Below, one piece after another: positions 1-12,500 of a DNA stretch of 64,000 bases. Within the stretch, counting starts at the first letter, position 1, and every line of letters begins with the position of its first letter. The stretch is from Sipunculus nudus (Eukaryota; Annelida; Sipuncula; Golfingiida; Sipunculidae). The stretch spans positions 87,891,056 through 87,955,055 of the forward strand of contig CM049310.1 of the NCBI GenBank assembly GCA_026874595.1, in the 5' to 3' direction. The position numbers were made by a program, and so were the translations under genes. A model generated the notes under the pieces. The model saw only the letters and a list, made by a program, of their open reading frames with translations. It was not told where the DNA came from and made no database searches.

Positions 1-142
1 GAGAGTAACTGGTTATATCAGGTCATGGAAATGGCAGAGAACAACCACAGCAGTGGAAACAACAAGCAGAACTAAATTAATGATTTTATTGTATTAGTTA
101 AGAAAGCTTGAAATGTTATATTTTCAAACTGTTGAAATTTGT

Positions 143-242
143 ATAGAGGTTTTTATTATATATAATAAATAAATACTATTCAGTTATCGCAAATAGAGGT
201 TTTTATTATATATAATAAATAAATACTATTCAGTTATCGCAA
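143..242. repeat. Perfect 50-bp tandem duplication
   Basis: Two adjacent copies (143-192 and 193-242) are identical base for base and contain an AT-rich TATATAATAAATAAA core. Two copies with no differences point to a recent duplication or an assembly slip. Confidence 0.95.
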
Positions 243-1422
243 ACTTTGATCACTGAAAAAAGTTGAAACTTGATTCCTAATTAAAGGCATTATGTTTTTC
301 TCTGGATCACTGGCCGGTTGGTTGTTTGTTAGCAACTTGACGCAATAATTAAGTTATGAAAGCCTTTGATGAAATTGTGTGGCAGTTAAAGGTAATAACT
401 AACACCCAGGGAAAAAGTAATCAAATTTGGAAGTAATCTGGAAAACCATGATATACTATAAATTCAAGGGATTATATAACATTGTGAGGTAAAGTGATAT
501 CTTTGTCTAATTTAGAGGTAGCCCCATTCATAGGTATTTGGGCCAGGTTAACCAATGTTACTGAAATGTAACGTACCATGCAATTGCATGAACGCTAGAT
601 TAGTTAGGGGATTCAGGGGGGTGGGGGATGATGTTATATCCAGGTAATCATATGACTATACAAATCTAGTTGAAGTATCAGTGATTTACCTAGGCTTTGC
701 CTGCTGTATTGATGAGTATCAAAGAGACAGACAGAAGAGATTCTAAAGAGCAAACATTAGCACTTTTATATACTGGCTCTCAGAGCACAAGAGTAGACTG
801 ATCTCCCCCAAGGCTGTTCATTTCCAGTCATACCTGTCAATAGGGGCATTACTGTATCATCATATTGTTGCTGCTTTAAACTCTTGATCTGTAACAGCTA
901 AAGCCTGTCTGTGGATTGTTTGATAGAAATGATTAAAAACGAAATGTGATTTAAGTATCTGCACATGGCATTGTGGCACAGAAATCATAGTTAGCATCTT
1001 TCATGTTAGTTAAATATGCCTCAATGAAGATGTTGGTGATTATCTGCCAGTGAAATGACATGAATTCAGCATGTGATACTAATTCTAGTGAACAGTGGTG
1101 TTAAACTGCATTTCCACTTATGGACATGGATATGTTAAGTTTGTTTCCACTTACATGTTCACCCCTTGGTGGCCATATGTCGTAGTTTCTCAAGTTTTAG
1201 CATGGCTTAAGCATGGTTAAAATAAGTATAACAAGTGCAAATTTAAGTCATATTCTAGTTATGTCTTGTATTTTTAAGATATATATATATATATATAAAA
1301 TTAGGATGAATATTATGCACCTCTCTGCTTGCTTCTTGCTCCCTTCTGAATATCCATAAAGCTATACATGTATATATATATGGTCATATAGTATGCAGAA
1401 GTAGTGGTACACATAATATTCT
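243..1422. other. AT-rich intergenic or intronic stretch
   Basis: I see no exon-like segment here. There is only a short (TA)n run near 1279-1297 and a G-rich patch near 605-630. Confidence 0.6.
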
Positions 1423-1491
1423 AACTAGAATACGGGTAGTCGACAAGCGACTACTTGTATCTGCCTAAATCAGAGTGGAACGGGTGAAGTG

Positions 1492-2890
1492 TTGCATATT
1501 AGCATGGATGTCTGCAGCCAAATTGTGTATGTAGCTCGCGCTACCTACCAAAAAATCCAGAAAGCCGTCCAAGTTGTATACATATGCAAAATTTAAGGCA
1601 GATAAGTCAAACCACTACATGTATATGAGTGATTTTTGCCCTTGGCAGACAAACAGATGGACGCTGTGCAAAAAAGGGTTGCAGGTGGCGCCACCAGTTT
1701 AGCGTATTATAAAGAGCTATGTGAGAACTATACACATGCAAAACTTTGGCCCAATCGGTCAAACGGTTCCCAAGATATGAGCTTGGATATCTGCTGCATA
1801 AACTAGAATGCAGGTGGCGCCACCTGTCATAAAATCAAGAGAGCTGTCAGGGATGTATAAACTTGCAAAATTTTAGGCAGATATGTCAAACCACTGCCGA
1901 GATATGAGTGATTTTATCCCATGGCAGACAAACAGAAGGGAGCTGTGCAAACATGGCTGCAGGTGGCGCCACCAGTTTTGCGTATGATAAAGAGCTATGT
2001 GAGATTTATACACATGCAAAATTTTGGCCCAATCGGTCAAACGGTTCCCTAGATATGAGCTTGGATGTCTGCAGCGTAAACTTGATTGTAGGTGGTGCCA
2101 CCTGTCATAAAATCAGAAAAGCTATCCAGGATGTATAAGCATGCCGAATTTCAGGTGAATTAGTCAAACCACTGCAGAGATATGAGTGATTTTAACCCAA
2201 GGCAGACGAACAGATGGACACTGTGCAAACATGGTTGCAGGTGGCGCCACCATTTTTTTGTGTATGTTATAAAGCTCTCCAAGGGCTACATTTGTGCAAA
2301 AAAATTTTCCTGATCGGTCAAACAGTTCCTGAGATATGAGCTTGGATGTCTGCAGCGTAAACGTGATTGTAGGTGGCGCCACCTGTCATAAAATCAGAAA
2401 AGCTATCCAGGATGTATAGGCATGCCAAATTTCAGGTGAATTAGTCAAGTCACTGCAGAGATATGAGTGATTTTAACCCAAGGCAGACAAACAGATGGAC
2501 ACTGTGCAAACATGGTTGCAGGTAGCGCATCATTTTTGGTGTATGTTATAAAGCTCTCCAAGGGCTACATTTGTGCAAAAGAATTTTCCTGATCGGTCAA
2601 ACGGTTCCCGAGATATGAGCTTGGATGTCTGCAGCGTAAACGTGAATGTAGGTGGCGCCACCTGTCATAAAATCAGAAAAGCTATCCAGGATGTTTATGC
2701 ATGCCGAATTTCAGGTGAATTAGTCAAGTCACTGCAGAGATATGAGTGATTTTAACCCAAAGCAGACGAACAGATGGACACTGTGCAAACATGGTTGCAG
2801 GTGGCGCCACCATTTTTGGTGTATGTTATAAAGCTCTCCAAGGGCTACATTTGTGCAAAAAATTTTCCTGATCGGTCAAACGGTTCCCGA
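1492..2890 (+). repeat. Tandem array of about 279-bp dimeric units
   Basis: The landmark TATATGAGTGATTTT or GATATGAGTGATTTT begins at 1622, 1901, 2179, 2460 and 2739, giving spacings of 279, 278, 281 and 279. Each unit is two diverged half-units of about 140 bp. One starts GATATGAGCTTGGATGTCTGC (1774, 2052, 2333, 2612) and the other GATATGAGTGATTTT. Both carry a central GGTGGCGCCACC and an ATCGGTCAAACGGTTCC-like stretch, so they descend from one monomer. The last half-unit start, at 2891, merges into the right end block of the host element. Confidence 0.9.
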
Positions 2891-3060
2891 GATATGTGGG
2901 TTTATGTGTGGAAACAGAAGCACAAACGGACGCAGAGCGCAGAGGAAAGGTCAGAGGTCAAAACAAAATCGGGGCGCAGCAGTTCACATGTGACCCGAAC
3001 ATAATCCCGGGTTTCGGAAAATTCCGCCCAGCGGTTACGGAGGAGTTCTCCGGACACCTA

Positions 3061-3088
3061 CGCGGCGGCGGCGGCGGCGGCTGCGGCG
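3061..3088. repeat. (CGG)n trinucleotide tract
   Basis: A GC-only run of CGG/GGC triplets lies inside the right block of the long element. The short copy at 9299-9591 lacks it. The two right blocks differ by 24 bp (247 versus 223), the size of this tract, so it expanded after the copies separated or was lost from the short one. Confidence 0.9.
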
Positions 3089-3137
3089 TGCAGCTGAAAA
3101 CATAGTATCCGCAAAACTCTGTTTTGGCGGATACAAT

Positions 3138-4541
3138 AATATGCACATGAGAGCACATAATGTTGGCTTTTTCTTGAAAATTATGCCTTTGGGGAATAAC
3201 ATTCGGCATACTGGCACTGGATGGAGAACTTTACAAGGAGAGTTCTGAAACTGACGTTTAAGGCACCACACACAGTGCTGTATCAGAATACATAGTAGTG
3301 AAAACACTCCTTACATTTTAATAGATAATCACGTTTCAACCATCTCTGTGTCCATTTCAAGATAAGTCGGAAGCAAGGAAGTTATGTTTTCACCTGTCTT
3401 TGTTTTGTTTTTGTGAAAACTACTGAACCATTTTCCATGAAACTTTGTGGATAGATGAAGAAATGTCAGGGAGATTCCAGTCAATATTGTTGCAGGGCCA
3501 CATATATGGCAGAACCAGAAGGACTGTAATGTATTGTCTTGGTAAAGGTATGCACTCCATTGAGAGCCTGAATGCCATGCTATTTATTAAAGCACTTCCT
3601 TTTTTTTCATAATGTTTCTGACAGGACAGGCTAAACACTTTGCAATTAGGGTAGAAAGGTTTTACACATGCACTCTCAGTGAAATCATGAATGGACATAA
3701 TAGGGACATATTTGGCTGGGCTCATTCATGAATATTAAAATTAACTCAGTTTCATGTTACAACTGACATGAATATTTTATTTCCATTGTAAAAATAAAAT
3801 AGTATATTGTTTGTACACTCACTGTTATACTCAAGGGCTCATCACTGGTATTTTCAAGTAAGCCCAAGTGAGATTCTTTACTTAATCCATTACCAGATAC
3901 CTACGGGATGTCCTGTTTGACTGATGATGGCGTCAAAAACAGTCTGGATCTCTAGAGCTTACCAGGAAAACCACTCTCTAATTGCTACAGAGTTCACATT
4001 AAGCAGAAGTCACGCAGCTTTCATTCATCAATGTTTAGTCTCCTAATCAGACAAATTTAACAGATTACGGTAAGAGATTCGTTCATTTAGAAAACAGGCA
4101 GTTCTAAATCACTGTGTTAAGTAACTGCTACTGCCTCATTAGTTTGAACATCTAAAGACCACCCATCTTCAGCTGACAGGCAGGTGAAGGTTAATGTATT
4201 AAGTATTGACAAATACCCCAAGACAATCTGAAGTAAACACTCACATACATGTAAGAGTTTAAACATTTCTTGGATCAGCTGACACAATATTCAGGAATAT
4301 TTTAGATATATCTATCTAAGTATCAATTTAAATATGTAAAGGTAGGGAGTTTATAGTCTGATATCAGTGACAAAGTCATGCAGTCTTATCTGACTTTACA
4401 CTTTGCCTTCCTGGTCTTTCAGGCCTGTTCACTCTTGTAGCTTTTCTCAGCTCCAAGGGGAGCATACCACTAAAACAGCAATAATATGTGCCTGAAGGAT
4501 TTTCATTCTACATTTGTCTGATGCCCATTACCAGTAACCAG
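3138..4541. other. No supported gene
   Basis: The stretch is AT-rich. A 101-codon open frame on the minus strand (3420-3725) has no recognisable domain or splice context. The segment near 3415-3480 (TGAACCATTTTCCATGAAAC) reads like an old dispersed repeat. Confidence 0.5.
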
Positions 4542-6440
4542 TCTCTCCTGAGTGGAGAGGGCACACCCTTATGGTAAGGGTTTTAGTCTCCTGGGTGGAG
4601 AGGGCACAACCTTGTGGTAAAGGTTTTAGTCTCCTGGGTGGAGAGGGAACACCCTTGTGGTGAAAACTTCTGTTTCCTGGGTGGAGAGGGCACACCCTTG
4701 TGGTGAAGGTTTTAGTCTCCTGGGTGGAGAGGGCACACCCTTGTGGTGAAGGTTTTAGTCTCCTGGGTGGAGAGGGCACACCCTTATGGTAAGGGTTTTA
4801 GTCTCCTGGGTGGAGAGGGCACACCCTTGTGGTAAGGGTTTTAGTCTCCTGGGTGGAGAGGGCACACCCTTGTGGTAAAGTTTTTAATCTCCTGGGTGGA
4901 GAGGGCACACCCTTGTGGTAAAGTTTTTAATCTCCTGGGTGGAGAGGGCACACCCTTGTGGTAAAGTTTTTTATCTCCTGGGTAGAGAGGGCACACCCTT
5001 GTGGTAAAGACTTTAGTATCCTGGGTGGAGAATGGGCACACCCTTGTGGTAAAGGTTTTAGTCTCCTGGGTGGAGAGGGCACACCCTTGTGGTGAAGGTT
5101 TTAGTCTCCTGGGTGGAGAGGGCACACCCTTATGGTAAGGGTTTTAGTCTCCTGGGTGGAGAGGGCACACCCTTGTGGTAAGGGTTTTAGTCTCCTGGGT
5201 GGAGAGGGCACACCCTTGTGGTAAAGTTTTTAATCTCCTGGGTGGAGAGGGCACACCCTTGTGGTAAAGACTTTAGTCTTCTGGGTGGAGAGGGCACACC
5301 CTTATGGTAAGGGTTTTAGTCTCCTGGGTGGAGAGGGCACACCTTTGTGGTAAAGTTTTTAATCTCCTGGGTGGAGAGGGCACACCCTTGTGGTAAAGAC
5401 TTTAGTCTTCTGGGTGGAGATGGCACACCCTTATGGTAAGGGTTTTAGTCTCCTGGGTGGAGAGGGCACACCCTTGTGGTAAAGACTTTAGTCTTCTGGG
5501 TGGAGAGGGCACACCCTTGTGGTGAAGACTTCTGTTTTCTGGGTGGAGAGGGCACACCCTTGTGGTAAAGACTTTAGTCTCCTGGGTGGAGAGGGCACAC
5601 CCTTGTGGTAAAGTTTTTAATCTCCTGGATGGAGAGGGCACACCCTTGTGGTAAAGACTTTAGTATCCTGGGTGGAGAATGGGCACACCCTTGTGGTGAA
5701 GGTTTTAGTCTCCTGGGTGGAGAGGGCACACCCTTGTGGTGAAGGTTTTAGTCTCATGGGTGGAGAGGGAACACCCTTGTGGTAAAGGTTTTAGTCTCAT
5801 GGGTGGAGAGGGCATACCCTTGTGGTAAAGGTTTTAGTCTCCTGGGTGGAGAGGGCACACCCTTGTGGTAAAGGTTTTAGTCTCATTGGTGGAGAGGGCA
5901 CACCCTTGTGGTAAAGGTTTTAGTCTCATTGGTGGAGAGGGCACACCCTTGTGGTAAAGACTTTAGTCTCCTGGGTGGAGAGGGCACACCCTTGTGGTAA
6001 AGTTTTTAATCTCCTGGATGGAGAGGGCACACCCTTGTGGTAAAGACTTTAGTATCCTGGGTGGAGAATGGGCACACCCTTGTGGTGAAGGTTTTAGTCT
6101 CCTGGGTGGAGAGGGCACACCCTTGTGGTGAAGGTTTTAGTCTCATGGGTGGAGAGGGAACACCCTTGTGGTAAAGGTTTTAGTCTCATGGGTGGAGAGG
6201 GCATACCCTTGTGGTAAAGGTTTTAGTCTCCTGGGTGGAGAGGGCACACCCTTGTGGTAAAGGTTTTAGTCTCATGGGTGGAGAGGGCATACCCTTGTGG
6301 TAAAGGTTTTAGTCTCATGGGTGGAGAGGGCACACCCTTGTGGTAAAGGTTTTAGTCTCATTGGTGGAGAGGGCACACCCTTGTGGTAAAGGTTTTAGTC
6401 TCCTGGGTGGAGAGAGCACACCCTTGTGGTAAAGACTTTA
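4542..6440. repeat. 43-bp minisatellite, about 44 copies
   Basis: The unit reads approximately TCTCCTGGGTGGAGAGGGCA, then CACCCTTGTGGTAAAGGTTT, then TAG. Variants include GTAAAG/GTGAAG, TTTTAG/TTTTTAA and CTCCTGGG/CTCATGGG. A rarer variant with GAGAATGGGCAC occurs near 5029, 5669 and 6058. A block of nine units is duplicated: TCTCCTGGAT starts at 5621 and 6010, 389 bp apart, and the following variant order is the same. Because 43 is not a multiple of three and the unit lacks stops on the minus strand, repetitive open frames appear at 4528-4779, 4841-5125 and 5402-5641; these are artefacts. Confidence 0.97.
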
Positions 6441-8251
6441 ACCAAGAATTTTAGAGACTGGCATTTTGAAACTAAGAAGAAATAAAAGGTAGGATAATTG
6501 GAATATCTTGGAGACAAGGAAAGGAATATTGGCCAAGACAACAAAGTAGGAAAAGTAGGCACATTGAGGACAGATTAATGTGTGCCTATAAAAATCCTTC
6601 TTATCAGTAGTCTTCTTATTATTAGTTTGTTCATGCTATGGCTTCATGTACATTTACTATGGGAGCAATATGGTGGATTATCAGAGATACAAGGTGGACA
6701 CAGAGAGACAATATCTATCTGCTAGGTTGAATTATTCATCATATCCAAAACTATACTCTGTTCCAAAACTCCCTGTCCACCTAACTTTTTGCGATATTTC
6801 TTTATAATTAATTTCATTAGCTACTACAATAAAGCTGTATTCAGAGAGGTAATGTGGTGATTTATAATGATTTAAACAAGTATGAATTGAATATATTTAC
6901 TTTGCAATGTTCAAGGTATGTATGCATGAAGTTACAAATGTGTGATGCACAAATACTGATGTGACATCATCTCTATAAATCATCAAATATATGTAGTTTA
7001 AGATTGTCAGCTTAGGTTGTCACTGATATATTGTGAGTCAGTAGATCTGTTCAGTCATATATCTCTACCCAAGTCAATAATATTGGATCAATACATGGGA
7101 GCTAGCTTGAGTATTATTTGCTGGTAAATAATGGCCACAATTAATGGATTTGCCTCTGAGGTATATAAAGGTAAGATTTAGTGCATTTTATAAACAATAT
7201 CACAGAATAAACAGTTGGACAGGGGTGTTGGAATGGAGATAGACACATGCAACTTCAATCTTGTCATGGTCTGGTGGAACAAAGTCAAATTGCGACAAAT
7301 TCTGTGGTAACTCACACCCTAAAGCACCTGACAGAAATAGTAACATCAGTAACTGTTCTGCGAAATTAGGTTTTGGCTTGAAAGGGTTCCTATAATGAAT
7401 ACATGAATATCTGAAACCACAACATTTTAGCCATATGGACTCCAAATGATGCATACTACCTCTGTTCATCAGGTCCATGGCTCATTTGAGCATGGCCCAA
7501 TAATAAATTCCAGAGACAATATACGGCTTTTATCTATATAGAGATGTAAAAGGGTGCATCAGTCTTGTTTGCCTTACCCCCCTGGCAGATGGCAATTATT
7601 TGGTATTCAAATTTGTCATATGTAAGTTTTGTTGAAAGTATGGACCCATCAGCCAATCCTAGCAGTTCTATGAAATGTAATTGCATGTACTGAACACCAT
7701 GCGTTAGATTAATGGTCCAATGAATATGCCTGACCAAGACTCAATGAAACCTGTGCAATTACCTTAACAGTATATACCACTCCCTAAAATGTGTCAATAA
7801 CATAGAATGAGTTAAAAGGCAAAAAAAAATAAAAACTATTTCATGGACTTAAAAGGTAAAAATACCTATTTATGGAAATAGATGGACTTTCAATAAATAT
7901 TTATGTAAATGAAGGAAAATAGCAATTATTTACGCTCTAATTAACTAAAATGATTTGAATGTTATTTAAATGCAGCAAACGGACACTTTAGAATTATAAT
8001 AGTTGTGCTAAAAGCCCAGATGGTAGGCTGAAGTTGAATGCCATATAAAGCATTGGGCTAAACATTACCATAATTGGACAGTGTTATAGCCATCAGGAGA
8101 GAACAGTACATGTACAGCATAGCAAATTATTCTTCAAAGCAAAGTATTCTTTGGGTATTCAATAGAAAATTTATCTAGCCATCCCTGATGTAATAGTCTG
8201 TCTGACCAGACTTTGTCATCATGTGGAGGGAATAAATGGCAAATCATTGCA
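6441..8251. other. No supported gene
   Basis: AT-rich sequence. Minus-strand open frames at 7200-7478 and 7534-7737 lack splice context or recognisable motifs. Confidence 0.5.
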
Positions 8252-8515
8252 GAGTTTTCATCTGAATATAATAAAAAAATAGAATTATAGTTTTTCTTCT
8301 GAATATAATAAAAATAAGAATTATAGTTTAATTTCTTTTGAATATAATAAAAATATAATTATTGTAGAATTTTCTTTTGAATATAGTCAAAAACAGAATT
8401 TTTTTAGAATTTTCTTTTCAATATAACCAAAATAGAATTATTGGAGAATTTTCTTTTGAAAACAATCAAAAAAAGAATTATTGTAAAATGTTCTTTAAAC
8501 TATAATGAAAATAGG
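8252..8515. repeat. Degenerate AT-rich tandem repeat, about 39 bp
   Basis: The motif TTTTCTTTTGAATATAAT recurs with GAATATA-like landmarks at 8264, 8301, 8340, 8379, 8419 and 8458, a spacing of 37-40 bp. About seven diverged units are present. Confidence 0.85.
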
Positions 8516-8948
8516 TACTTATGCAAATGAATGAACCTGATCAAAGTATTCAAATTACACATCTTCTTAACAACAAGTATGCCAAATATCAGTTACCCTG
8601 GACATTTGTTAATTGGACTTGTTCTTGGTTTCTAAAGACTCAGACTTGAAGAAGGTTACATGCATAGACTCTTACCTAAAGGACTATAGGGACTTGGACT
8701 CAACCAGCCCTCAGACCCAGACAGAGTGTGTTTGAGTACAACACTAGTTATATGCTTCACTTGAAATGGACAACGTGGGGACGGATGAATTTTGAGCTGG
8801 GAGTTAAATATTTCAACATATGACAAGCTTCCCAGGACAGATTAACAAACGATCCTTCTAGGCCTTGGTGAGAATTATAGTTACCTTAAGTTAAAATTAC
8901 CTTTATGACAAGACATACAAGTTAAATGTCCATCTGTGTATTGAATTC

Positions 8949-9136
8949 ACAGTAAAAACTCACCAAATGACCACCTGAGTTTACTGACCACCTCACAATA
9001 ATGACCACTTGTTCACGGTCATGAGTCTTTTTTTGCTCTTTATATAAGTATATTATAGTTGCTTAGATGACCAACTTGAAAACATAACCACTTTATCAAG
9101 GTCCTGTTGGTGGTCAACAATTTTAGGGTTTTCTTC
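8949..9136. mobile_element. MITE-like repeat with GACCACC/GGTGGTC ends
   Basis: AATGACCACC near the left end and GGTGGTCAACAATTT near the right end are imperfect inverted repeats around a TTTTTGCTCTTTATAT core. The same arrangement is found at 63720-63893, including the CTCTTTATAT core, and a related one at 49741-49889. Confidence 0.55.
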
Positions 9137-9298
9137 ATAATATGTACGCAGGGTTTTGTAGCTCTACACAAGCAAGAACCTTAAAGTCTGCCACACATAA
9201 CAGCAACCATCTTAGATGACATGGAATCAAAGAATTAAACCCTGGTTTAAGACTGTTTTTTCAAGAATTTGCCAAAACCTATTTGGTTTGTAAATGTA

Positions 9299-9591
9299 AA
9301 CTAGAATACGGGTAGTCGACAAGTGACTACGTGTATCCGCCTTAATCAGAGTGAAACGGGTGAAGTGAGATATGTGGGTTTATGTGTGGAAACAGACGCA
9401 CAAACGGACGCAGAGTTCACAGGAAAGGTCAGAGATCAAAACAAAATCGGGGCGCAGCTGTTCACATGTGACCTGAACATAATCCCGGGTTTCGTAAAAT
9501 TCCGCCCAGTGGTTACGGAGGAGTTCTCCGGACACCTAAGCGTGCAGCTGAAAACATAGTATCCACAAAACTCTGTTTTGGCGGATACAAT
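9299..9591 (+). mobile_element. Short, array-free copy of the 1423-3137 element
   Basis: The left block (9299-9367, 69 bp, same length as in the long copy) has the hairpin at 9312-9330 and GTATCCGCC. It joins directly at GATATGTGGG (9369) to the right block, which ends in the hairpin at 9559-9588 followed by AAT. The internal array and the CGG tract are absent. The junction lies at the GATATG start shared with the array half-units, as expected if the array collapsed by unequal recombination or was never acquired. The 78-codon open frame inside is not conserved in the long copy and is treated as non-coding. Confidence 0.85.
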
Positions 9592-12500
9592 TAACAGCTC
9601 AATATGATAGGAGAAAAAATGTTACTTTTGGTACAAGAGCATATTGTGATAATTAAGGGAAGAGCAAAAACTTTCTTGCAGAGATGGCCAGTATCTTAAT
9701 CAATTCATTGTCTATAATAGAATAATTTCATGTTACCAGTAAATTAATTTTCATGAGCTAGTGTTTTATAGACACTCCTACTCAATTCATTGTTCCATTC
9801 ATATGCAATCTATTGTTCATGCCGTGCTGATGAAATGCCGTAGGTAGAAAATGAAGAAATACTGTGGCTATTGCCTCAGAGTTTTTATTAATTATTTTTT
9901 TCTGAAAATGCCAATAGTACATTTCAAATTTTTAAATAGTATACTGGCAAATAATATTATTTCCATTGTGGTAAATTGTCCTTTTTATTCCTGTGGAACA
10001 AACTGCATGTGCTTAATTGCATATATAAAAATATCACTAAATAATTGACAGGCCTACTGTTGCAGGCCATGAGTTTACATCTGTAAGGGCATACTTAATT
10101 GAATTCCAGTTCTAAACTTGAATTCTCAACTATTAAGCATATGAAATAAAAAACTTGACAATGGCATTCGAAACTAGCAGTTTTCACCACTGAAAATGTA
10201 ATATGGGTACTCATCCTCTTTCTAAAAAGGCCAACCAAGCAGCCAGTATACACATTAAAGATGAACATGGCACCTGCAAGAGGAGTCTTATTGTTAATGT
10301 TAGGAGAATAATCAACATGAGCGTGTTTAATTTCCCAAGTAATATTACAAACTCCTTTGGCATTTTTGCATTTCATTACCTGATTTTTAAAAGTCAAAAG
10401 TTCAGATATCAGAATGCTTTATCAAATTTTGGAACCAGCCAAGTTCCTTTTGTGAATCTAATTTACATGCCATGATTTGATTGTTATCTGTGCATCACTG
10501 CATATAAAGAGAATTGAAATATTCACATTTAATCTCTTTTAAACACTTTCCCTCTCAAATCCTAAATTTTCTGAAAGAAACAATTCAACCTTAGGTGTGT
10601 GGCATTTTTTTTTTCAAACAAATGTAATCTTGGGCCTTTATAGGAAAAGTATGATTTAGGAAGAAAGCAATTTTATCAGCAAAAGCTGGCAACAATTAAT
10701 TCAGAAAGAAAATAGGAATTTAGCATTTAATTTAAGAATTTAATTTAAGATTCAGCAGGTGTAGATCTGAAACATGCATTTTCACAAACATAACATTTGG
10801 CAAATGCAATACTGAAATGACCTTATGAAATTATTTACATAATGCTTGGGTTATGTTTTAAATCCAATACTTATACTCCGTAAAAACTTTAAAATTCTAT
10901 ATGATATTGCTTCATCAAAGAAATTAAGATTCAGTTTATCCTGATAAGGAAATAACTATGCAAATGAAATAAGTTTTAAAACTGATTTAGTGGATCTCTA
11001 AAGTTTAGATAATTACTTTACCAACTATCTGTAACTTTGCAGTGAAGAAACAAAACACCTGCAAACATATTAACTAAATTAACTACATTCCAGCCAGAGG
11101 AAATCCAAGTGATTAACAAGTACAGATTCTCAAAAGTTTTAATTACCGTGTTTGGGGATCGACCTATGGTAATTACAATCAGTACAGATAATTCTGCTAA
11201 TTATGCAAGTATAACTAATGGCAAAATCCAATACAGATTAATAAAACAAGTTATTAACAGCAAACCAAGTCACATTCTCTGTCCTTAGTGAAAACTGAGA
11301 AAAACAGAAAACCTAGCTTTCAAAGATGTTAAAACATGGTAATTATAGAACAAGCCTCATAGTCTCATCTTTTTCTTGCCTGTAAATTGTTATTAAAGAA
11401 GCTAATAAGGACACGTGTATGAAATAAATCAAGCTGGCACTCTTACAGTTCATCTGCTTATATAGTTTGTCTTTACGACAATTTATCTTCAAACAGTATA
11501 TAAAGAAATGAAAATGGAGCTTCTTACATTGTTCAAATTATAACTGTATTTACAAGAACATTCATGACAATGAATCCATAACATAGTTTCAACATTTAAA
11601 GTAGCATCCCTGGCAAAAGTCCATCATTTTAAAAATACCTCAAAAGTTGTTTCAAATACCTAATAGACACTATGAATAATGTATCATTAAAAACCTTAAG
11701 TTCTTTCTGATGGTATTTATGTATTATGTATTTATGATATTCTCACTAATTTTCATATTAAATTTTAACATTTTTGAAAATATTCAATTTTTAAATGGTA
11801 CACAATTTTAAATAACCATTACAGGAAAACCATATCAAACTACCGGTACATGACAATATCTCTAAACCATTTTTTTTGTTTTTTCCTCAATCATGTTTCT
11901 TTCATGTTTAAAAATTAACTTTTATTGAAATCAAAATTTAAAAATAAAATTTTCAGTGGGGAAAACCAACAAGTGTCAGCAAATATATTAATCATTGAGA
12001 CCAATGTTCACCATTTTCAGGGTAGAATCACAAAAATTATATTAAGCAAATAAAAAGGAGAGTGTTCATGTGCTGAATTATGTGTTTTTATATTTCTGTA
12101 ATTTTTGTTTGTTATATACAAACCTACAAGATGGGTTAATATATCTCAATTAAGCATATAACCACTTATTTGCTAATAAGCTAGGGTGATCAGCATGAAA
12201 TGCACAAAGGATATAATTCATTTGTTCTAAGCTAATGAGATGAAACTGTAATATTTATTCATTAACCGACTGCAAGAAATTCTACATGGTAGTTACCCTA
12301 ATTACCGGTAAGGCTTCATCTAGTAAGACAAAGGAATACAATATTACTCACATTGTGTTTAGTTTATTTTGTAATAGCCTTTATCCATTAAAACCTTTGT
12401 ATCAATAATGAAAACAAAGTAATACAAATTTATTAACATATTGTCAATTTATGATAGTTTTTTTCCAAACAAAGCTCACAACCACATTGTCATCTGTCCT

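Larger units (their letters stand above)
1423..3137 (+). mobile_element. Non-autonomous Helentron/pearl-like element, long form
   Basis: The element has three blocks. A 69-bp left block (1423-1491) carries a hairpin GTAGTCG-ACAAG-CGACTAC at 1436-1454 and then GTATCTGCC. A tandem array occupies 1492-2890. A right block (2891-3137) ends in a long hairpin at 3105-3134, whose arms are GTATCCGC/GCGGATAC plus AAAAC/GTTTT, followed by AAT. The left GTATCYGCC matches the outer arm of the 3' hairpin and so forms a subterminal inverted repeat. Both end blocks recur at 9299-9591, which fixes the boundaries. A subterminal inverted repeat, an internal tandem array and a 3' hairpin are described for Helentron-associated elements and for bivalve pearl elements. 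Class assignment is inference. No protein is encoded; the short open frames here are chance. Confidence 0.75.

Noticed and set aside
1908-3105. Several 70-90 codon frames inside the 1423-3137 element
   Set aside because: They follow the tandem units and are not preserved in the short copy.
4528-5641. Minus-strand open frames encoding PSPPRRLKP/QGCALSTQE repeats
   Set aside because: They follow the 43-bp minisatellite, shift through all three frames and end wherever a unit variant introduces a stop.
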